Positions 32,126 through 41,869 are shown, counted from the first letter of the stretch. The stretch: DNA of 64,000 bases from Marinobacterium iners (GCF_017310015.1 NZ_CP022297.1:1736001-1800000), one strand, 5' to 3'. Notes: a model not told the origin generated them from the letters alone. Numbers and translations are program-made.

Positions 32126-32729
32126 TTGTCGCCCGTTACGCTACACCTCAAACGACTTTCAAATGAACTGATTCAGCCGTTCGATCTTTCGATCGGGCCC
32201 GGAGAAATATGTTGTATCAGTGGGCAGTCCGGCAGCGGCAAAAGCCGCCTGCTGCGTGCCGTTGCTGATTTGGAGCCACACTCAGGCGAGGTGTCGCTGG
32301 ATGGCTTGGAACAGCAGCAGCTGCCGGCACATCTGTGGCGGCAACGGGTACGCCTCGTCCCGGCCGAAAGCCAGTGGTGGAGTGAGCGCGTGGGGGACCA
32401 CTTTCCTGCAGAGTTTAATGGCGAGGATCTTGAAACCTTGGGCCTGCCGGTTGAAGCCCAGGAATGGGATGTAATGCGACTATCATCCGGTGAGAAACAG
32501 CGATTGGGCTTGCTGCGCGCACTGGCTTTTCCCTTGCAGGTACTATTGTTGGATGAGCCCTGCGCCAACTTGGATCCTGAAACCACCCTGCGAGTGGAGG
32601 CAATGCTGCTGGATCGCATTCAAACAGAGGGCTGGCCAGTACTTTGGGTCGCACACGATGCTGCCCAGATGCAACGCGTGGCGGATTACCGGTTCCAAAT
32701 CAGGCATGAGCAGTTGGTTGAGGTGACCG

Positions 32730-32743
<14 letters not shown>
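32126..32743 (+). CDS. fetA: ABC transporter ATPase, FetA (YbbL)-like
   Basis: A 205-residue short ATPase with Walker A SGQSGSGKSRLLRAV (about residues 31-45), signature LSSGEKQRLGLLRAL and Walker B VLLLDEPCANLDP, and the switch His in WVAHD. The next gene encodes a YbbM/FetB-type permease overlapping it by 14 nt, so the pair matches FetAB, which in E. coli exports iron under oxidative stress. The role here is inferred from the pair. The start appears to be TTG at 32126, 7 nt behind AGGGGG; no ATG or GTG gives a complete N-terminus. Confidence 0.82.
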
Positions 32744-33533
<790 letters not shown>

Positions 33534-33592
33534 CCCTTCGTGGGTAAGTGGCCCTGCACAGCAGGAAATACTTAGGCTCTGGCATCACCTGA

Positions 33593-33877
33593 TCAGGAAG
33601 CCAGCATCTGCTCTTGTGCCTTTTTTACCGGGTGGCTGGCGATGAAGTGACGCAAAGCGCCCGCCAGAAGTGCCTGCTTTTGGTGGTCACCACAGCGGCG
33701 TGCACGTTCAATATCATCCAGAATGAAACTCTGAATACGCTTTTCGCCATCATGTGTTACGAGATAATGCCCAAGGGCAACAGCTATCATCGGGTCCATA
33801 TGTTCATGTTCGGCGATGGCGGCGATTTCGTCAGCCGAGAGGTCACTCATCTCCAGGCATTCTTCGTACGTCAGCAT
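33593..33877 (-). CDS. Uncharacterised small acidic protein, 94 residues
   Basis: A 94-residue soluble protein beginning MLTYEECLEMSDLSADEIAAI, mostly helical, with paired Cys/His-like residues scattered but no zinc motif. An AGGAGGA ribosome site 6 nt before the ATG makes expression likely. I recognise no domain; small proteins of this kind occur in many marine gammaproteobacteria. It is alone, convergent with fetB. Confidence 0.7.
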   Translation of the reverse strand: MLTYEECLEMSDLSADEIAAIAEHEHMDPMIAVALGHYLVTHDGEKRIQSFILDDIERARRCGDHQKQALLAGALRHFIASHPVKKAQEQMLAS

Positions 33878-34099
33878 ACCAATCCTCCTCGCATTTGAGG
33901 TTTTATGAAGGGGTCACCCGATAGCGGGAGTTTCAGTTTAGGCTTTTGGCACAGGTTTACGAGGGTGTCTGGCTGCAAGATTTTCATCCTTCAAGCCGAT
34001 TTCTGCACTGTTGTTCATGTTGCACCTGCGCATCAAAATGGGTGCCAATGGCGCTGAATGGTATGCTGTGGCCCTTTAACGGCTTGAGCAGGAGCAATA

Positions 34100-34717
34100 A
34101 TGATCATCGAAGCAAATCAGGTAAGTTCGACCGAGATCTATCACACCTTGACCCAAGTCATTATTCCGCGCCCTATAGCCTGGGTGCTGAGCCCTAATGA
34201 TGAGGCAGGCAGCAGTCATAATCTTGCGCCGTTTTCGTTTTTCAATGTGGTGTGCAGTGATCCACCCATCCTGATGCTTTCCATCGGCAGCAAAAGTGAC
34301 GGCAGTATGAAAGATACCTGTTATAACCTGTTGGAATACAAGCGTTGTGTGATTCATATCGCAGCCAATCATCAGGCGCAGATGGTCAGCGACAGCGCGG
34401 CTGAACTGGCCCGAGGCGAGTCGGAACTGACGTTGACGGGGCAGACGCTAATGCCTTTCGATGGCACCGGATTGATGCGATTGCCGGATGCGCCGGTTGC
34501 GCTTGCCTGTCGGCTGCATCAACACATTGAGGTGGGCAATCGACCCCAGAATCTGTTGCTGGTGGAAGTGGAGCGAATCTGGATCGATGACGCTGTATGC
34601 GGACGGGATGCGAAAGGGCGGATGAGATTTGAGGCAGACAGAATCAAGCCGCTGGCACGATTGGGCGGTACCGAGTACGCAACACTGGGTGAGCTGTTCA
34701 GCATCCGCCGCAGCTGA
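34100..34717 (+). CDS. Flavin reductase-like (FMN-binding split barrel) protein
   Basis: A 205-residue protein of the flavin reductase/DIM6-NTAB family. The N-terminal TQVIIPRPIAWVLSPND and NLAPFSFFNVVCSDPPILMLSI are the characteristic FMN-binding segments of this branch. Likely a flavin-dependent oxidoreductase or a flavin supplier; the partner is unknown. It is preceded by 222 nt without a gene and a GGAGCAATA-type ribosome site. Confidence 0.85.
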   Translation: MIIEANQVSSTEIYHTLTQVIIPRPIAWVLSPNDEAGSSHNLAPFSFFNVVCSDPPILMLSIGSKSDGSMKDTCYNLLEYKRCVIHIAANHQAQMVSDSAAELARGESELTLTGQTLMPFDGTGLMRLPDAPVALACRLHQHIEVGNRPQNLLLVEVERIWIDDAVCGRDAKGRMRFEADRIKPLARLGGTEYATLGELFSIRRS

Positions 34718-34802
34718 GGTTTGACATCAATCCGTCACTGCTGCAGAGTGCGCGCTTTTTTCGTCTACCTTGAGCAGTAAACGCTGCAGGAGAAACTGAC
34801 TG

Positions 34803-36116
34803 ATGAATGCCGTAGTGGCCGCAGTGCTGGTGATGCTGGTGCTGAGTCTGGTGCGTACACCCGTGGTGGTGGCGCTGATTCTGGGGGCTTTGAGTGCGGG
34901 CCTGTTGGCGGGGATGGGGCTTGAGCAGACATTGGCAGCGTTCAGCGGAGGTATTGGTGGTGGCGCCGAAGTGGCCCTGAGCTATGCCATGCTGGGTGGT
35001 TTTGCCGTTGCCATTGCCCAGTCGGGCTTGCCTCATGCCATGGCTGATCTGGTGCAGCGCAAGCTGGGGCAAGATAATGGCAATACGCGAGTTATAAAAT
35101 ATGCACTGGTACTGGTGATTCTGGCGATAGCCATCTCCTCTCAGAACCTGATACCGATTCATATCGCATTTATTCCCCTGCTGATTCCACCATTGTTGCT
35201 GGTGATGAGCAAAATGCAGCTGGACCGCCGTCTGATTGCCTGCGTGCTGACTTTCGGCCTTGTGACACCTTACATGTTCCTGCCGGTGGGGTTTGGCGGA
35301 ATTTTTCTCAACAATATTCTGCTGAAAAACATTGCCGATAATGGCCTCACAATGGAAGGCATCAATGTGATGTCCGCCATGTGGATCCCGGCAGCCGGCA
35401 TGGTAGCGGGGCTGCTGCTGGCGATGGTCAGTTATGGTCGCAAGCGTCATTATGACCTGGCACCACTGGAGCAGGTGGAGAGAGTAAAGGTTGAATACAG
35501 TTCCACTCGCCTGGTAGCGGTCATTGTCGCGATGCTGGCGGCATTTGGTATTCAACTCTGGACAGGCTCAATGGTATTGGGCGCGTTGGCAGGCTATATG
35601 ATCTGTACCGTCACCGGTATCGTGCGCTGGAAACAAGCCGATGGAGTACTGATCGACGGCATGAAAATGATGGCGATGATCGGCTTTATCATGATCACGG
35701 CGGCGGGTTTTGCCGAAGTACTGCGCCAAACCGGTGAAATTACCACGCTGGTGAGCAGCAGCGCCGAGCTGATTGGCCAGAATAAAGCGCTGGCTGCGCT
35801 GTTGATGCTGGTGGTGGGGCTGCTGATCACGCTGGGCATTGGTTCGTCTTTTTCGACCATTCCGATCATTGCGGCGATCTATGTGCCGCTGGCGTTGTCG
35901 TTGGGTTTCAGTCCGCTTGCCATTGTGGCGCTGGTCGGTACTGCTGCGGCATTGGGTGATGCAGGTTCACCGGCTTCAGACTCCACGCTGGGACCCACTG
36001 CGGGGCTGAATGTGGACGGTCAGCATCACCATATCTGGGATACGGTGGTGCCCACCTTCTTGCATTACAACCTTCCGCTGCTGGCGGCGGGCTGGGCCGC
36101 AGCAATGATTCTCTGA
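34803..36116 (+). CDS. Na+/H+ antiporter-family (YuiF/NhaC-like) membrane transporter
   Basis: A 437-residue inner-membrane protein with about 11-12 hydrophobic segments. The pattern GGIGGGAEVALSYAMLGGFA near the start and LVGTAAALGDAGSPASDSTLGPT near the end fit the family annotated as Na+/H+ antiporters or putative amino acid transporters (YuiF-like). The transported solute cannot be decided: such proteins may exchange Na+ for H+ or carry amino acids. SD-like AGGAGAA precedes the ATG. It is convergent with the acyltransferase gene, 3 nt apart, with no terminator between. Confidence 0.8.
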   Translation: MNAVVAAVLVMLVLSLVRTPVVVALILGALSAGLLAGMGLEQTLAAFSGGIGGGAEVALSYAMLGGFAVAIAQSGLPHAMADLVQRKLGQDNGNTRVIKYALVLVILAIAISSQNLIPIHIAFIPLLIPPLLLVMSKMQLDRRLIACVLTFGLVTPYMFLPVGFGGIFLNNILLKNIADNGLTMEGINVMSAMWIPAAGMVAGLLLAMVSYGRKRHYDLAPLEQVERVKVEYSSTRLVAVIVAMLAAFGIQLWTGSMVLGALAGYMICTVTGIVRWKQADGVLIDGMKMMAMIGFIMITAAGFAEVLRQTGEITTLVSSSAELIGQNKALAALLMLVVGLLITLGIGSSFSTIPIIAAIYVPLALSLGFSPLAIVALVGTAAALGDAGSPASDSTLGPTAGLNVDGQHHHIWDTVVPTFLHYNLPLLAAGWAAAMIL

Positions 36117-36119
36117 GCC

Positions 36120-37265
36120 TTACTGAGCTTGCACGTCAGGCTGTTTGAATGGCAGCCAGCTGTGCAATGCCTCCATCTGTTCCTGCATGGCGGGAGACTC
36201 CTGCTGCAGGAAGTTACGAATCGCCGCTTCAAACCCCGGGTGTGCGATCCAGTGCAATGACCCGGTCGCAATCGGCTCAAAGCCGCGCTGGATTTTGTGC
36301 TCCCCCTGGGCGCCCGGGTCAAAGCGAGCAAGGCCCTGCTCAATGCAAAATTCGATACCCTGATAGTAGCAGGCCTCGAAATGCAGGCAGTCATATTCCT
36401 CCATGCAGCCCCAGTAACGGCCATAAAGCGTATCTTCACCAATGAAGCAGAGTGCAGCGGCGATGGCATTGCCTTCAAGCTCGGCCAGTATCAACAGCAG
36501 TTGTTCGGGCATGCTCTGATGCAAGCGGTGAAAAAAGTCCGGTGCCAGATACCCCTGTCGACCACGCTTGAGGTAGGTCATCTGGTAAAAGCGGTAAAAC
36601 AGATCCAGTTGCTCGCGAGTGATCGCCTTGCCCCGGATTCGCCGCAGACTGATGCCCTGTTGTTCGACTTTCTTGCGTTCACGTCGAACCGCCTTGCGCT
36701 TGCGTGAGCTGAAACGATCGAGAAAATCATCAAAATTACGATAATCCCGGTTGAACCAGTGGTACTGCACACCCAGACGGTGAAGTAATGGTTGCGGTGC
36801 GCACCGCAGCTCCGGTTGTGGCAAGAACAGGCCATGCCATGAAGAGGCGTGTGTCTGGCTGCACACCGACTGTACCAGCGCGGGCAATTGCTGCATTACT
36901 TCAGCGGGGCTGAGATGGGTGCCAAAACGTGGTCCGGTGGCGGGCGTGAAGGGTACTGCAGTCAGCAGCTTCGGGTAGTAGTTGAGTCCGTGGTGTTCAT
37001 AGGCGTCGGCCCATGCCCAATCGAACACATATTCGCCCCAGGAGTGGGTTTTCAGATACAGCGGCATCAGCATCAGCGGATTACCATCGTCATCGAGCAG
37101 TTCTGCATGCATGGGCTGCCAGCCGGTAGCTGTGCTGACGCTGCCGGAGGCTTCCAGTGCATGTAGGAACTCGTAACGCAGAAACGGATATTGGATGCCG
37201 CAGAGTGCATTCCAGCGCGGCTGACCGATCGACTCTATACTTTGATGCAGATTGACTTTAGCCAT
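36120..37265 (-). CDS. GNAT-fold acyltransferase of the COG3146 (FemAB-like) type
   Basis: A 381-residue cytosolic protein related to the uncharacterised COG3146 family (often called peptidogalycan biosynthesis protein), distantly FemAB/GNAT-like. Recognisable pieces are PFLRYEFLHALEASG at the N-terminus, WGEYVFDWAWADAYE, and FHRLHQSMPEQLLLI followed by ALCFIGEDTLYGRYWG. The substrate is not known. It stands opposite to the HIT-protein gene, 68 nt away, and ends 3 nt from the antiporter stop. Confidence 0.82.
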   Translation of the reverse strand: MAKVNLHQSIESIGQPRWNALCGIQYPFLRYEFLHALEASGSVSTATGWQPMHAELLDDDGNPLMLMPLYLKTHSWGEYVFDWAWADAYEHHGLNYYPKLLTAVPFTPATGPRFGTHLSPAEVMQQLPALVQSVCSQTHASSWHGLFLPQPELRCAPQPLLHRLGVQYHWFNRDYRNFDDFLDRFSSRKRKAVRRERKKVEQQGISLRRIRGKAITREQLDLFYRFYQMTYLKRGRQGYLAPDFFHRLHQSMPEQLLLILAELEGNAIAAALCFIGEDTLYGRYWGCMEEYDCLHFEACYYQGIEFCIEQGLARFDPGAQGEHKIQRGFEPIATGSLHWIAHPGFEAAIRNFLQQESPAMQEQMEALHSWLPFKQPDVQAQ

Positions 37266-37333
37266 GTCGACCTATACTAATCAGTGTAACTGTTGGATTA
37301 AAAAGCATATTTAACGATTCAAGGAGCAGGGCA

Positions 37334-37780
37334 ATGGATGAACTGGAGCTGGAGTTTGAGCTTGATCCCCGTCTGATCACCGATACGATTGCCATTGGTG
37401 ACTATCCTCTCTGTCGCTTGCTGCTGATGAATGACAGCCAGTACCCCTGGTTCATTCTGGTGCCCCGCCGGGCCGGTGTCACGGAACTGTACCATCTGCC
37501 GGCCAATGAGCAGCAACAGCTCATGCATGAGGCCAGCGACCTGGCTGAAACACTGGCGGATATGTTTCAGGCACGCAAGATGAATGTCGCCTGCCTGGGC
37601 AATATGGTGCCACAGCTGCACATGCATGTGATTGTCCGAAAGGAGAGCGATGCAGCCTGGCCCGGCCCCGTCTGGGGTAAGGTCCCTGCTGTTGCCTATA
37701 CGCAGGAACAGCTTGATCGGGTCCGAGGCAAGCTGGAAGCTTTGCTTGACGGAGAAATGGCATTCGAACCACATAACTGA
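37334..37780 (+). CDS. HIT-family hydrolase
   Basis: A 148-residue HIT-domain protein, nucleotide hydrolase or transferase fold. The active motif reads PQLHMHVIVR: the first His of the triad is Gln, as in the COG0537-type Ap4A hydrolase-like subgroup I know from gammaproteobacteria, and His-x-His remain. SD GGAGCAGGG upstream. Followed by a hairpin and the aspS promoter. Confidence 0.85.
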   Translation: MDELELEFELDPRLITDTIAIGDYPLCRLLLMNDSQYPWFILVPRRAGVTELYHLPANEQQQLMHEASDLAETLADMFQARKMNVACLGNMVPQLHMHVIVRKESDAAWPGPVWGKVPAVAYTQEQLDRVRGKLEALLDGEMAFEPHN

Positions 37781-37804
37781 GCTTTTACCGGTCTTATCCC
37801 TGCC

Positions 37805-37825
37805 GCCGGGCCTGTCAGGCCCGGC
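37805..37825 (+). terminator. GC-rich hairpin between HIT gene and aspS
   Basis: GCCGGGCCT (37805-37813) pairs with AGGCCCGGC (37817-37825), loop GTC. The tail TAAATCGG is not T-rich, so termination may be weak. Confidence 0.5.
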
Positions 37826-37840
37826 TAAATCGGTTATAAT
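37812..37840 (+). promoter_or_regulatory. Probable aspS promoter
   Basis: CTGTCA (37812-37817), 17-nt spacer, perfect TATAAT (37835-37840). The -35 lies inside the preceding hairpin. It is 50 nt ahead of the aspS start. Confidence 0.55.
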
Positions 37841-37889
37841 TCCCGCCTTTCATTTTCCTTGATGCACCCGGATACAGGAACAGGACAGT

Positions 37890-39653
37890 ATGCGTAGCCA
37901 TTATTGCGGCGATCTCAGATCAGAACATATCGGTGAAGATGTCACACTCTGCGGCTGGGTACACCGTCGCCGTGACCATGGTGGAGTGATTTTTCTCGAC
38001 CTGCGTGACCGTGAAGGCATCACTCAGGTGGTGTTTGACCCGGATCGTGAAGAAAGCTTCAATCTGGCTGACAGCGTCCGCAACGAATACGTGGTTGAAG
38101 TGCGCGGTACCGTGCGTGGGCGTCCGGAAGGCACCATCAACAAGGAGATGGGCACCGGCGAAATCGAAGTGCTGGGCAAGGAACTGGTCATTCTGAACAA
38201 GTCTGAAACCCCGCCGTTCCAGCTGGACGAACACCAGCAAGTGGGTGAGGATGTGCGCCTGCGTCACCGCTATATCGACCTGCGTCGTCCGGAAATTCAG
38301 CGCAAGCTGCGGTTTCGCTCCAAAATCACGCATAACATCCGCAACTATCTGGAAGACAACGGTTTTCTCGATATCGAGACCCCGATTCTGACCCGCGCAA
38401 CCCCTGAAGGTGCGCGTGACTATCTGGTGCCAAGCCGTACTCACGAAGGCAGCTTTTTTGCCCTGCCGCAGTCGCCTCAGTTGTTCAAGCAGCTGTTGAT
38501 GGTGTCCGGTTTCGATCGCTACTATCAGATCGCCAAGTGCTTCCGTGATGAAGACCTGCGTGCTGACCGTCAGCCTGAATTCACCCAGATCGATATCGAA
38601 ACCTCGTTCATGGACGAGGAAGGGATCATGGGCCTGACCGAAGGCATGATCCGCAGGCTGTTTATCGAACTGCTGGACGTGGATCTGGGCGACTTTCCGC
38701 GCATGCCATACTCAGAAGCGATGCACCGCTACGGCTCCGACAAGCCGGATCTGCGTATTCCGCTGGAGCTGGTGGACGTTGCTGACCTGCTTCAGGATAT
38801 TGAATTCAAGGTATTTGCCGGTCCTGCCAAGGACCCGAAAGGTCGCGTAGCGGCACTGAAGGTACCGGGTGGTGCCGAACTGACCCGCAAGATCATCGAC
38901 GAGTACACCAGTTTTGTCGGTATCTACGGTGCCAAGGGTCTGGCCTGGATCAAGGTCAACGAGCTGGAGAAGGGTGCCGAAGGCCTGCAATCTCCGATTG
39001 TGAAATTCCTGGGTGAAGACGTGGCCATGAAGGTCATGCAGCGCCTGGAAGCCAAAAACGGCGACATCGTGTTCTTCGGTGCCGACAAAGCGACGGTTGT
39101 CAACGAAGCCCTGGGTGCGCTGCGCATCAAGGTCGGCGAAGATATGAACCTGATCGAACGCGAGTGGGCGCCGCTGTGGGTGGTCGACTTCCCGATGTTC
39201 GAAGAGAACAGCGATGGCTCCATGACCGCGCTGCACCACCCGTTCACTTCGCCGAGCTGCAGCCCGGAAGAACTGATCGCCGAGCCCGAAGGCAAGCTTT
39301 CCCGTGCCTACGACATGGTACTGAACGGCACCGAATTGGGTGGCGGTTCCATCCGTATCCATGATCAGACCATGCAGAAAGCCGTATTCAAGGTGCTGGG
39401 TATCTCCGATGAGGAAGCGGACGAGAAATTCGGCTTCCTGTTGAATGCACTCAAGCACGGCGCACCGCCTCATGGTGGCCTGGCGTTTGGTCTTGATCGT
39501 CTGGTGATGCTGATGACCGGTTCCACTTCAATTCGTGAAGTGATTGCCTTCCCGAAAACCCAGAGTGCTGCCTGTCTGCTGACCGATGCACCGGGTGAGG
39601 TGAGTGCCGCGCAGCTGCGCGAACTGAATATCAAGCTGCGCAAAACTCCCTGA
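37890..39653 (+). CDS. aspS: Aspartyl-tRNA synthetase
   Basis: A 587-residue class II synthetase of the bacterial type, with an N-terminal OB-fold anticodon domain (CGWVHRRRDHGGVIFLDLRD), class II motif 1 near SKITHNIRNYLEDNGFLDIETP (residues about 145-165), motif 2 YYQIAKCFRDEDLRADRQPE, the GAD insertion domain (about 290-410) and motif 3 GLAFGLDRLVMLMTG. It charges tRNA-Asp, possibly also tRNA-Asn depending on the organism. It is followed after 67 nt by yebC, with a hairpin between, an arrangement common in gammaproteobacteria. Confidence 0.97.
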   Translation: MRSHYCGDLRSEHIGEDVTLCGWVHRRRDHGGVIFLDLRDREGITQVVFDPDREESFNLADSVRNEYVVEVRGTVRGRPEGTINKEMGTGEIEVLGKELVILNKSETPPFQLDEHQQVGEDVRLRHRYIDLRRPEIQRKLRFRSKITHNIRNYLEDNGFLDIETPILTRATPEGARDYLVPSRTHEGSFFALPQSPQLFKQLLMVSGFDRYYQIAKCFRDEDLRADRQPEFTQIDIETSFMDEEGIMGLTEGMIRRLFIELLDVDLGDFPRMPYSEAMHRYGSDKPDLRIPLELVDVADLLQDIEFKVFAGPAKDPKGRVAALKVPGGAELTRKIIDEYTSFVGIYGAKGLAWIKVNELEKGAEGLQSPIVKFLGEDVAMKVMQRLEAKNGDIVFFGADKATVVNEALGALRIKVGEDMNLIEREWAPLWVVDFPMFEENSDGSMTALHHPFTSPSCSPEELIAEPEGKLSRAYDMVLNGTELGGGSIRIHDQTMQKAVFKVLGISDEEADEKFGFLLNALKHGAPPHGGLAFGLDRLVMLMTGSTSIREVIAFPKTQSAACLLTDAPGEVSAAQLRELNIKLRKTP

Positions 39654-39663
39654 TTGCGCACCC

Positions 39664-39693
39664 GGGGCGACCATCAGTGTCGCCCCATTTGTT
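39664..39693 (+). terminator. Hairpin between aspS and yebC
   Basis: GGGGCGAC (39664-39671) pairs with GTCGCCCC (39679-39686), followed by ATTTGTTT. It may partially end aspS transcripts. Confidence 0.6.
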
Positions 39694-39720
39694 TACACGA
39701 CCGATATTTGAGGATGTTGT

Positions 39721-40458
39721 ATGGCAGGTCATTCCAAGTGGGCTAACATCAAGCACCGCAAGGCGGCTCAGGACGCCAAGCGCGGCAAGATCTTCACCAA
39801 GCTGATTCGTGAGTTGACCGTCGCCGCCAAAGAGGGTGGTGGCACTCCGGAAGACAACCCGCGTCTGCGTGCGGCGATGGACAAGGCGCTGGGCGCCAAC
39901 ATGAAGAAGGACACCATCGAAAAGGCGATTCAGCGTGGTGCAGGCGGTGGCGAGGGTGACAACTACGATGAGCTGACCTACGAAGGCTACGGCCCCAACG
40001 GCGTGGCCATTCTGGTCGAGTGCATGACCGACAACGTCAACCGTACCGTGTCTCAGGTGCGGGCTGCCTTCAACAAGGCGGGTGGCAACCTGGGTACCAA
40101 CGGTTCGGTTGCCTATCTGTTCGAGAAAAAAGGTCAGATCAGCTTCGGTGAAGGCGCTGATGAAGACGCGATCATGGAAGCGGCGCTGGAATCGGGGGCT
40201 GATGACGTCGTCACCAACGAAGACGGCTCCATCGACGTGTTTGCGCCTTGGCAGGAGTTCATGGACGTGAAACAGTCGCTGGTAGATGCCGGGTTCGAGC
40301 CGGTTTATGCCGAGGTTGGCATGATTCCGTCCACTACGGTTGAGCTGGATGTGGAAAGCGGTCAGAAAGCGCTGAAGTTGATCGACGCGCTGGAGGATCT
40401 CGATGATACCCAGAACGTGTATCACAATGCCGAAATCCCCGAAGAAGCGATGGAATAA
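39721..40458 (+). CDS. yebC: YebC/PmpR-family transcription/translation factor
   Basis: A 245-residue YebC protein. It starts MAGHSKWANIKHRKAAQDAKRG, and shows RELTVAAKEGGGTPEDNPRL and the acidic C-terminal domain ending ALEDLDDTQNVYHNAEIP, all standard. Members are DNA-binding regulators (PmpR) or, as shown more recently, ribosome-associated factors that help with proline-rich nascent chains. In many relatives yebC directly precedes ruvC; here an IS4-family element separates them and has split the yebC terminator. Confidence 0.96.
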   Translation: MAGHSKWANIKHRKAAQDAKRGKIFTKLIRELTVAAKEGGGTPEDNPRLRAAMDKALGANMKKDTIEKAIQRGAGGGEGDNYDELTYEGYGPNGVAILVECMTDNVNRTVSQVRAAFNKAGGNLGTNGSVAYLFEKKGQISFGEGADEDAIMEAALESGADDVVTNEDGSIDVFAPWQEFMDVKQSLVDAGFEPVYAEVGMIPSTTVELDVESGQKALKLIDALEDLDDTQNVYHNAEIPEEAME

Positions 40459-40481
40459 ACGCGCAGCATGATGGCTGATGG

Positions 40482-40498
40482 AAACCGGGGGCAACCCC
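40482..40498 (+). terminator. Left half of the interrupted yebC terminator
   Basis: The left arm AAACCGGGG, the loop and part of the right arm (CCCC) remain here. The missing CCGG pairs and the T tract now lie beyond the IS at 41782-41791. With the IS and one repeat removed a stem AAACCGGGG/CCCCGGTTT with a GCAA loop and eight T is restored. Confidence 0.85.
40487..40498. repeat. Target-site duplication of the IS, left copy
   Basis: GGGGGCAACCCC, identical to 41770-41781. Length is 12 bp if the IS ends are A/T, 10 bp if the adjacent C/G belongs to the IS; both fit the IS4 family. Confidence 0.9.
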
Positions 40499-40520
40499 AC
40501 TGCTGTCCCATAGTTTTTGA

Positions 40521-41672
40521 TCATAAAGGGATCCTCATTTGAGGGTCCCTTTTTTCTGGCTTTAGTGAAGGAGGATTAAGTAGCGCCCAAAGGGGTATGC
40601 GTTCGAACAAGCTCACCTGAAGTGTTCGCATTATGCGTTGTACGCTCCAGCCTTGCCGGGCGCTGTGGCGAGCAAACGAGAGCAGTAGATAGCAGATCAT
40701 GGCGATCCAGATCTGCGTCAGCACAGCATTCTTACTGTTACCTAAAAACGCCTTTATCTTCAGGTTTTGCTTGAGTGCTTTGAAGAAGAGTTCCACCTGC
40801 CAACGATCCTTATAGATCGACGCAATTGTCGTCGCGGCCAGCTTGAAGTTGTTGGTGATAAAGCGGAAGTGTTTACCGCTTTCCGGGCAGTTATACCCCA
40901 CCAATCGAAGCGTGGGTGCGCCCTGTTTTTGCGCGTGCTGACTGCTCAACTCAATCACTTGATCGTACTCAACCGACGTCTCGGCACGTACTGGATTCGA
41001 TTTCTGCACCTGATAAACAGCTTTGGGTCTCAGTCGCGTGACAAAGCTAACCTTTTGTTTTGTTAGCTCTCCATACCAGCGGTAATCAACATAGCCCTTA
41101 TCAAAAGCCACGATACTGCCTGCCGGGAAGGTGATCTGGCGCCCCTGAATCAAATCGCCTTCCCGTCCATCACTGAGCGCAACGAACTCGGGAATTAAGC
41201 TGGCGTTGTTCAGGCCAGTATGCAGCTTTACACCAGCTTTTGACTGATGGATTTTTGCCCAGGGGAAAATGTTCAATGACAGATCGATGGTGCTGGCATC
41301 GAGTGAATAAAGTGGATTTTTGAAGCGAAATTTATGCGCATTTGAACGCACAGAACAGCGCTGCAAAAGCTTATAAAAGATGGCCTCATAGAGCTCGGCA
41401 GGCTGCTGCTCATTGAGGCGGGCGAGGGTTGAGCGAGCAATCGGCTTGGCTCCGAGGTGGTAGAGCTTATGCCGCTGACTGGCGAGGCTAGACTCGATGT
41501 CGCGAAGACTTTGTCGGCCAGAAATCTGGGACATCGCAATGCCAATGAACTGATCCCAGCGTGAAGCTGAACGGAGCTTTTGCCCCACATGATGCTCACG
41601 AGCCGTTCGCTCAAAATCGTGTCTGGACAAAGGCTGGAGCAACTGATGAAACGCGGTGTTATGATGAGACAA
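40521..41672 (-). CDS. IS4-family transposase
   Basis: A 383-residue DDE transposase. The N-terminal half has SRWDQFIGIAMSQISGRQSL (DUF4372-like DNA-binding part); the catalytic Asp residues are in YSLDASTIDLSL and VAFDKGYVDY, and the Glu is in the YREK-like element IYKDRWQVELFFKALKQNL. All appear present, so the gene looks intact. The start seems to be TTG at 41672, with AAGGA about 9 nt upstream; both lie in a long hairpin, a likely brake on expression. The gene ends within 22 nt of the left inverted repeat. Confidence 0.93.
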   Translation of the reverse strand: MSHHNTAFHQLLQPLSRHDFERTAREHHVGQKLRSASRWDQFIGIAMSQISGRQSLRDIESSLASQRHKLYHLGAKPIARSTLARLNEQQPAELYEAIFYKLLQRCSVRSNAHKFRFKNPLYSLDASTIDLSLNIFPWAKIHQSKAGVKLHTGLNNASLIPEFVALSDGREGDLIQGRQITFPAGSIVAFDKGYVDYRWYGELTKQKVSFVTRLRPKAVYQVQKSNPVRAETSVEYDQVIELSSQHAQKQGAPTLRLVGYNCPESGKHFRFITNNFKLAATTIASIYKDRWQVELFFKALKQNLKIKAFLGNSKNAVLTQIWIAMICYLLLSFARHSARQGWSVQRIMRTLQVSLFERIPLWALLNPPSLKPEKRDPQMRIPL

Positions 41673-41739
41673 AGCCTGAATCCTTTGTGAGTAGAGTGTT
41701 TGGTCGCACTCTCATTTTACTCACTTGGATTCAGGCTTT
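41671..41739 (-). promoter_or_regulatory. Long hairpin covering the transposase ribosome site and start
   Basis: A perfect 13-bp inverted repeat (41671-41683 with 41727-41739) encloses two more paired blocks (41687-41693 with 41718-41724; 41694-41698 with 41707-41711). The TTG start and the AAGGA site fall in the 5' side seen from the transposase mRNA's end of the stem, so folding should block translation of read-through mRNA. Confidence 0.7.
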
Positions 41740-41769
41740 CTCATTTGCTGCCATTTATGGGACAGCAGT

Positions 41770-41781
41770 GGGGGCAACCCC
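41770..41781. repeat. Target-site duplication of the IS, right copy
   Basis: GGGGGCAACCCC, identical to 40487-40498. Together with the following GG and eight T (41784-41791) it keeps a short hairpin with a T tract, so some terminator activity facing ruvC may survive. Confidence 0.9.
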
Positions 41782-41869
41782 GGTTTTTTTTGAGCAAAAC
41801 ACCTTGCTTTGGTGTATAAATATACAGATATAGTCGCTTAAACCTTTACTGGAGTTTCGAGGCAGGTCC

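Larger units (their letters stand above)
40499..41769 (-). mobile_element. IS4-family insertion sequence, about 1.27 kb
   Basis: A single-gene insertion sequence with terminal inverted repeats ACTGCTGTCCCATA at both ends (40499-40512 and, inverted, 41756-41769), flanked by a direct repeat. The transposase is on the minus strand. Inside the left end a hairpin with a T6 tail (about 40526-40553) can stop transcription entering from yebC, and the right end carries a long hairpin over the transposase start. It interrupts the yebC terminator. Confidence 0.93.
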
